Assembly (NCBI GenBank): GCA_018381425.1
Contig: JAGZRY010000065.1
Location: 1-7,948 of the forward strand
Direction: 5' to 3'
DNA from: Haemophilus parainfluenzae
GTDB lineage: Bacteria; Pseudomonadota; Gammaproteobacteria; Enterobacterales; Pasteurellaceae
Length of the DNA stretch: 7,948 nt
Of this stretch, positions 6,061 through 7,948 are shown piece by piece. Within the stretch, counting starts at the first letter, position 1; every line of letters begins with the position of its first letter. The notes under the pieces are model-generated. The model made no database searches. It saw nothing but the letters and a program-made list of their open reading frames with translations, and was not told the origin of the DNA. The position numbers and the translations under genes were made by a program.

Positions 6061-6402
6061 GCTATTCAAGATACCGTCAATCGTACCTTGAATGATTTTT
6101 AATTCGTTATCACTCAATAAGTCAAGTGATGTTTCTATCTGACGGCGAGCTGTACTTTTCTCAACTTTCTCTGATGGATAGAAATATTCATCAACCGATA
6201 TATTGAACATGGTAACTAAATCATGGAATAATTGAAAACTTGGGTGTGAACCGATATTTTCAATATCTGCGATATGTCGTTCTCCATAGAATACCTTATC
6301 GCCTAAATCGTTACGGGATAGCCCTGCTTTTTCACGGGCTTCTCTGATTGCCAGTCCTAATGGTCTGAAATCAAAGGTTTGTGTTTCTTTATTTTTTCTC
6401 AT
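6043..6402 (-). CDS. XRE-family repressor, Orf9-like regulator of the ICE
   Basis: This 119-residue DNA-binding protein is encoded against all other genes here. The HTH domain covers about residues 13-68, with LGLAIREAREKAGLSRNDLGDKVFYGERHIADIEN as the XRE core followed by the helix SFQLFHDLVTMFNISVDEYF. A polar, helical C-terminal part (69-119) may serve oligomerisation. In Tn916 the gene at this position and orientation (orf9) represses the orf7-orf8 transcript and so keeps the element quiet. Position, orientation, size and neighbours all fit. CCACCT at 6408-6413 is the minus-strand ribosome binding site AGGTGG, 5 bases before the ATG. Palindromes just upstream are likely binding sites for this protein. 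Confidence 0.9.
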   Translation of the reverse strand: MRKNKETQTFDFRPLGLAIREAREKAGLSRNDLGDKVFYGERHIADIENIGSHPSFQLFHDLVTMFNISVDEYFYPSEKVEKSTARRQIETSLDLLSDNELKIIQGTIDGILNSRESKK

Positions 6403-6415
6403 TTTAAACCACCTA

Positions 6416-6436
6416 GCATGAGTTTAAACTTCATGC
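6416..6436 (-). promoter_or_regulatory. Palindrome before the Orf9-like gene, operator candidate
   Basis: GCATGA and TCATGC (6416-6421/6431-6436) flank the perfect 8-bp palindrome GTTTAAAC (6422-6429), with one extra base breaking the symmetry. It lies directly upstream of the ribosome binding site of the repressor gene, a natural place for autoregulation. Confidence 0.5.
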
Positions 6437-6442
6437 CATGTA

Positions 6443-6475
6443 TTTAGAATGTGTTAAAAGTGCATATAGTATGCA
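6443..6475 (+). promoter_or_regulatory. Candidate rightward promoter with palindrome over the -10
   Basis: TTTAGA (6443-6448) and TATAGT (6466-6471) are 17 bases apart, four and five matches to consensus. The -10 lies within the palindrome TGCATA-TAG-TATGCA (6461-6475). This is a good candidate for the promoter of the orf7-orf8 transcript with a repressor site on it. It would give a leader of over 400 bases. Confidence 0.45.
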
Positions 6476-6515
6476 GTAATAATTCGAAAGGTATTATCGT
6501 GTGCGGTAAATAAAA

Positions 6516-6574
6516 AAAACCGTTCTTAGATAATATGCTTTTGCACGTCTTAAAAACGATAACGGGACGGTTTT
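6516..6574 (+). repeat. Long-loop inverted repeat in the orf7 leader region
   Basis: AAAACCGT (6516-6523) pairs with ACGGTTTT (6567-6574); a few G-U and G-C pairs extend it inward. The loop is about 40 bases. Read on the minus strand the stem runs into eight T, so it could stop minus-strand transcripts. On the plus strand the T-run is only four. Confidence 0.45.
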
Positions 6575-6580
6575 GGATAT

Positions 6581-6618
6581 AACCAAAGCTGTCCTTTTCT
6601 TTTGGTATAGCTCTGGTT
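6581..6618 (+). promoter_or_regulatory. Alternative pairing segments ahead of the small ORF
   Basis: AACCAAAGCT (6581-6590) can pair either with TTTGGT (6601-6606, six pairs) or with AGCTCTGGTT (6609-6618, nine of ten positions). The two partners exclude each other. The second lies immediately before GAGGGGG (6620-6626), a likely ribosome binding site, so a switch affecting access to it is possible. Confidence 0.35.
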
Positions 6619-6633
6619 TGAGGGGGCTATGCC

Positions 6634-6813
6634 ATGATTACATATAGAAGAACGCTACGTCGTTCTCAACTGGATAATTATTTCTGTCTAGTGCTTCAAT
6701 CATCATACCCATTGCATGAGTTAAAAATTCATATAGATAGCATTTATATAACAGTCTGTTTGTGTAGTTACATTCAAATGGGCTGTTTTTATTTTATAGA
6801 AATAATTTTTTGA
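6634..6813 (+). CDS. Possible small protein between orf9 and orf7 (59 aa)
   Basis: An ATG at 6634 with GAGGGGG 7 bases upstream opens a 59-codon frame, starting MITYRRTLRRSQLDNYF and ending CFYFIEIIF. The N-terminus is basic; the rest is hydrophobic with four scattered cysteines. I do not recognise a family. Tn916 has been annotated with a small orf10 in about this place, but I cannot confirm homology. Against it: the frame runs through a hairpin with a T-run (6750-6796). It may be a chance ORF in a regulatory leader. Confidence 0.3.
   Translation: MITYRRTLRRSQLDNYFCLVLQSSYPLHELKIHIDSIYITVCLCSYIQMGCFYFIEIIF
6750..6796 (+). terminator. Attenuator-like hairpin with T-run in the orf7 leader
   Basis: AACAGTC (6750-6756) pairs with GGCTGTT (6781-6787), seven pairs with one G-U, followed by TTTATTTTA. 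The left arm can instead fold locally (AACA/TGTT, 6750-6753/6757-6760). It lies over 110 bases before the sigma-factor gene, where a conditional terminator could hold back orf7-orf8 expression. Confidence 0.45.
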
Positions 6814-6863
6814 AAATCTTGGTAGTTTGCCACCTCTTTGGGAAGTTAGGGTGCGGAAAGGGG

Positions 6864-6885
6864 GAAATGAACAAAAGTTCATTTC
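6864..6885 (+). repeat. Perfect 9-bp hairpin over the leader ORF start
   Basis: GAAATGAAC (6864-6872) pairs with GTTCATTTC (6877-6885), with the loop AAAA. The stem contains the ATG of the 13-codon leader ORF and adjoins its ribosome binding site, so folding would hide that start. No T-run follows. Confidence 0.6.
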
Positions 6886-6908
6886 AATCCAGCACAGAAA
6901 GGAGGTGA
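6867..6908 (+). CDS. Leader peptide ORF, 13 codons, coupled to the sigma-factor gene
   Basis: ATG 6867 opens MNKSSFQSSTERR and stops with TGA at 6906-6908. Those bases are the end of the AGGAGGTGA ribosome binding site (6900-6908) of the next gene. AAAGGGGG at 6857-6864 could serve as its own ribosome binding site. The peptide resembles the start of the Orf7-like protein (M1, S4, S5, F6 and E11 shared), suggesting an old partial duplication. Translation of it would deliver ribosomes to the sigma-factor start. Confidence 0.45.
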   Translation: MNKSSFQSSTERR

Positions 6909-6912
6909 GCAA

Positions 6913-7332
6913 ATGAAAACATCTTCTTTCAAACAAGCCATTGAAGCACAGTTTGATTGTCTTTCAAAAAAGGTTATCAAACGAGCTGTCAAAAAAGGCT
7001 ATCGTGATATGAAGCGACGTGAAAAACGAGAATGTCCATTTTCTGATATTCCAGATTATGAGCAGGAACGCTTTGGAACATTTGATAAATACGAAAGTGA
7101 TTACACCGTATTTAATATTTTAGGCATTGAAGTATGGGTTGAGGACGACCAGTTAAGCGAAGCTCTTAAAACATTGACAGAAAAGAAACGCAACATTATT
7201 TTGTTGTCCTACTTTATGGATATGTCTGATAGTGAAATCAGCGAATTTATCAAAATCCCACGTTCTAACGTCCAGTATCATAGAACAAAAACACTCGAAA
7301 CAATGAAAAAAATCATGGAGGAACGTAAATGA
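6913..7332 (+). CDS. Orf7-like sigma-70 family sigma factor
   Basis: This 139-residue protein has a C-terminal sigma region 4 (residues about 80-137): LSEALKTLTEKKRNIILLSYFMDMSDSEISEFI, then an HTH around IPRSNVQYHRTKTLETMKK. The N-terminal half is basic and lacks an obvious region 2, as usual in the Orf7 group of Tn916-type elements. In Tn916, Orf7 and Orf8 drive expression of xis, int and the transfer genes. The sequence FMDMSDSEI is highly typical of Orf7 relatives. The ribosome binding site AGGAGGTGA (6900-6908) matches the 16S tail at all nine positions, so the protein should be made strongly once mRNA is present. The stop overlaps the next start in ATGA. Confidence 0.92.
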   Translation: MKTSSFKQAIEAQFDCLSKKVIKRAVKKGYRDMKRREKRECPFSDIPDYEQERFGTFDKYESDYTVFNILGIEVWVEDDQLSEALKTLTEKKRNIILLSYFMDMSDSEISEFIKIPRSNVQYHRTKTLETMKKIMEERK

Positions 7333-7562
7333 AGAAACATGAGCATTTGCCTTTTGAGGTAATCTTATCAGCCACAGAGGGCGAACCAGAAGCAGTTGAA
7401 ACCGTTTTGAAGTTTTATGACGGTTACATTTCCAAATTATGCTTGCGTAAATTGTATGACGAATACGGTAATGTTTGCATGGTTGTGGACGCTGATTTAA
7501 AAAACAGAGTTCAGACAGCATTACTTGATATGCTGATGAATTTTGAAATTGTAGTGATGTAG
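7329..7562 (+). CDS. Orf8-like helix-turn-helix protein
   Basis: This 77-residue partner of the sigma factor belongs by layout to the short helix-turn-helix family found as Orf8 in Tn916-type elements. The sequence PFEVILSATEGEPEAVETVLKFYDGYISKL (residues about 8-37) and the tail DADLKNRVQTALLDMLMNFEI match the usual pattern and length. Its ATG overlaps the TGA of the sigma gene by four bases (ATGA), so the two are translationally coupled. In Tn916 both are needed for full activation of excision and transfer genes. It also resembles the conserved N-terminal part of some small sigma-like factors, so together the two proteins may form a split sigma factor; that is inference. Confidence 0.9.
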   Translation: MKKHEHLPFEVILSATEGEPEAVETVLKFYDGYISKLCLRKLYDEYGNVCMVVDADLKNRVQTALLDMLMNFEIVVM

Positions 7563-7569
7563 TACATAT

Positions 7570-7610
7570 AAGTGAAGTTTGGTACTTCCCCCTTTCCTGC
7601 CACTTCACTT
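7570..7610 (+). repeat. Inverted repeat after the Orf8-like gene
   Basis: AAGTGAAGT (7570-7578) and ACTTCACTT (7602-7610) are perfect reverse complements. An alternative inner pairing is GAAGT/ACTTC (7574-7578/7584-7588). The loop contains CCCCCTTTCC (7588-7597), which resembles an anti-Shine-Dalgarno. No T-run follows, so termination would be weak. Confidence 0.6.
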
Positions 7611-7621
7611 GTCATTCTATT

Positions 7622-7648
7622 AAAATCAATTTGACTAGAATTGATTTT
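7622..7648 (+). repeat. AT-rich perfect inverted repeat
   Basis: AAAATCAATT (7622-7631) pairs with AATTGATTTT (7639-7648) around a 7-base loop. It contains TTGACT and TTGATT sequences that could serve as -35 boxes, so it may be an operator. It could also act as a weak terminator. Confidence 0.55.
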
Positions 7649-7652
7649 GATA

Positions 7653-7687
7653 GGCTGAATAGCCGATAGTTCTTTGAAAATTGAATA
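7653..7687 (+). promoter_or_regulatory. Hairpin plus boxA-like element resembling rRNA antitermination sites
   Basis: GGCT-GAAT-AGCC (7653-7664) forms a small hairpin. It is followed by GTTCTTTGAAAATTGAATA (7669-7687). GTTCTTTGAAAA is very close to the sequence found in Firmicute 16S-23S rRNA spacers, which contains the boxA antitermination site. In rRNA operons a boxB-type hairpin also precedes boxA. No rRNA gene is present, so the element may promote read-through of the structured region that follows. Confidence 0.5.
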
Positions 7688-7917
7688 AAGCAGACAGATA
7701 CGTTTGTGAGGTAGCAAGCCACGGGGACTGTACGCCACGACCTTTCCAAAAGAAAGCGAGCGACCCACGCAGTGATCCGAGAGCGACCGTTGGAAAAGTC
7801 GTTTTGCCACGACCTATCCTCACAGAATAATGATACGTCCGCATGGTGCGGTTCTGCCCACAAGAATGGGAATAGTTGAGATACTAACGGAGCTTTCCAA
7901 AGCCGTCTGCCTGCTTG
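7688..7917 (+). other. Candidate structured RNA or leader before the next gene
   Basis: No gene is found here, but many segments are complementary. AAGCAG (7688-7693) pairs with CTGCTT (7911-7916), closing the region. TTGTGAGG (7704-7711) pairs with CCTCACAG (7818-7825). CGACCTTTCCAA (7738-7749) pairs with 7790-7801 at 11 of 12 positions. CCGCA/TGCGG (7839-7843/7847-7851) and CCCA/TGGG (7857-7860/7867-7870) form small hairpins. GCTT/AAGC (7892-7895/7900-7903) is extended by ACG/CGT. Direct repeats include CTTTCCAAA (7742-7750, 7893-7901), GCCACGACCT (7734-7743, 7806-7815) and GATACGT (7697-7703, 7832-7838). GC content is higher than the surroundings. I do not recognise a known RNA family. A protein-binding DNA region such as an origin of transfer is the alternative. 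Confidence 0.5.
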
Positions 7918-7935
7918 TAAAAAATGACACACAGT

Positions 7936-7948
7936 AAAGGGGGTGCAT
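7936..7948 (+). promoter_or_regulatory. Ribosome binding site of a gene beyond the window
   Basis: AAAGGGGG (7936-7943) is followed by TGC and then AT at the very last bases, where an ATG would have ideal spacing. In this element family an excisionase, integrase or other backbone gene is expected next, but none of its coding sequence is visible. Confidence 0.4.

Noticed and set aside
7668..7688. Remnant of an rRNA operon
   Set aside because: Only the boxA-like segment is similar; no 16S, 23S or tRNA sequence is found on either side.
7153..7932. Several minus-strand ORFs over orf7/orf8 and the right-hand intergenic region
   Set aside because: They overlap well-supported genes or the repeat-rich region, overlap each other in different frames, and show no family features.
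7688..7948. Group II intron or CRISPR array at the right end
   Set aside because: No intron domain V or GTGCG-type 5' boundary with a reverse transcriptase is seen, and the repeats are too few, unequal and irregularly spaced for CRISPR.

Overview
The window looks like part of an integrative and conjugative element (ICE) of the Tn916/Tn1549 family from a low-GC Gram-positive bacterium, most likely a gut Firmicute. This rests on gene order and on protein features recognised by eye; no database search was run. The left edge holds the last codons of an Orf14-like (NlpC/P60 lysozyme-like) gene and a complete Orf13/TcpC-like conjugation protein. The right part holds the Tn916-type regulatory block: a divergent XRE repressor (Orf9-like), an Orf7-like sigma factor and an Orf8-like helix-turn-helix protein. 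These normally control excision and transfer.

Between the two backbone parts, where Tn916 carries tet(M), lies a visibly more AT-rich cargo of about 5 kb (roughly 970-5925). It begins with a 66-residue XRE regulator and a 74-residue unknown protein, expressed from a consensus promoter whose -10 sits in a 12-bp inverted repeat. Next come an OmpR-family response regulator and a short histidine kinase, closed by a terminator. Then follows an operon of an ABC ATPase, two ABC permeases and a PspC-domain membrane protein. The ABC set has the LanFEG (lantibiotic immunity / antimicrobial-peptide resistance) layout, and the ATPase has Glu in place of the Q-loop Gln, as LanF proteins do. The operon promoter carries three 11-bp-spaced AAGGTT repeats in place of a -35 box, which is how a response regulator of this family would switch it on. 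The likely logic is that peptide stress activates the kinase and regulator, which induce the exporter and the envelope-stress protein PspC.

The junction back to the backbone (5923-6042) has terminators facing the Orf9-like gene but no clear terminator for the cargo operon. Cargo transcripts may therefore run antisense through the repressor gene. In Tn916 such read-through from tet(M) links drug exposure to transfer, so this element may link antimicrobial-peptide exposure to transfer.

The 510-bp stretch 6403-6912 has no long gene. It carries palindromic operator candidates, several hairpins, a possible 59-codon ORF and a 13-codon leader ORF that resembles the start of the Orf7-like gene and ends on its ribosome binding site. 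The last 386 bases (7563-7948) have no gene. They hold inverted repeats, a sequence like the rRNA-spacer boxA (antitermination) element, and a roughly 230-nt region of nested complementary segments that looks like a structured RNA or leader, followed by a ribosome binding site for a gene beyond the window.
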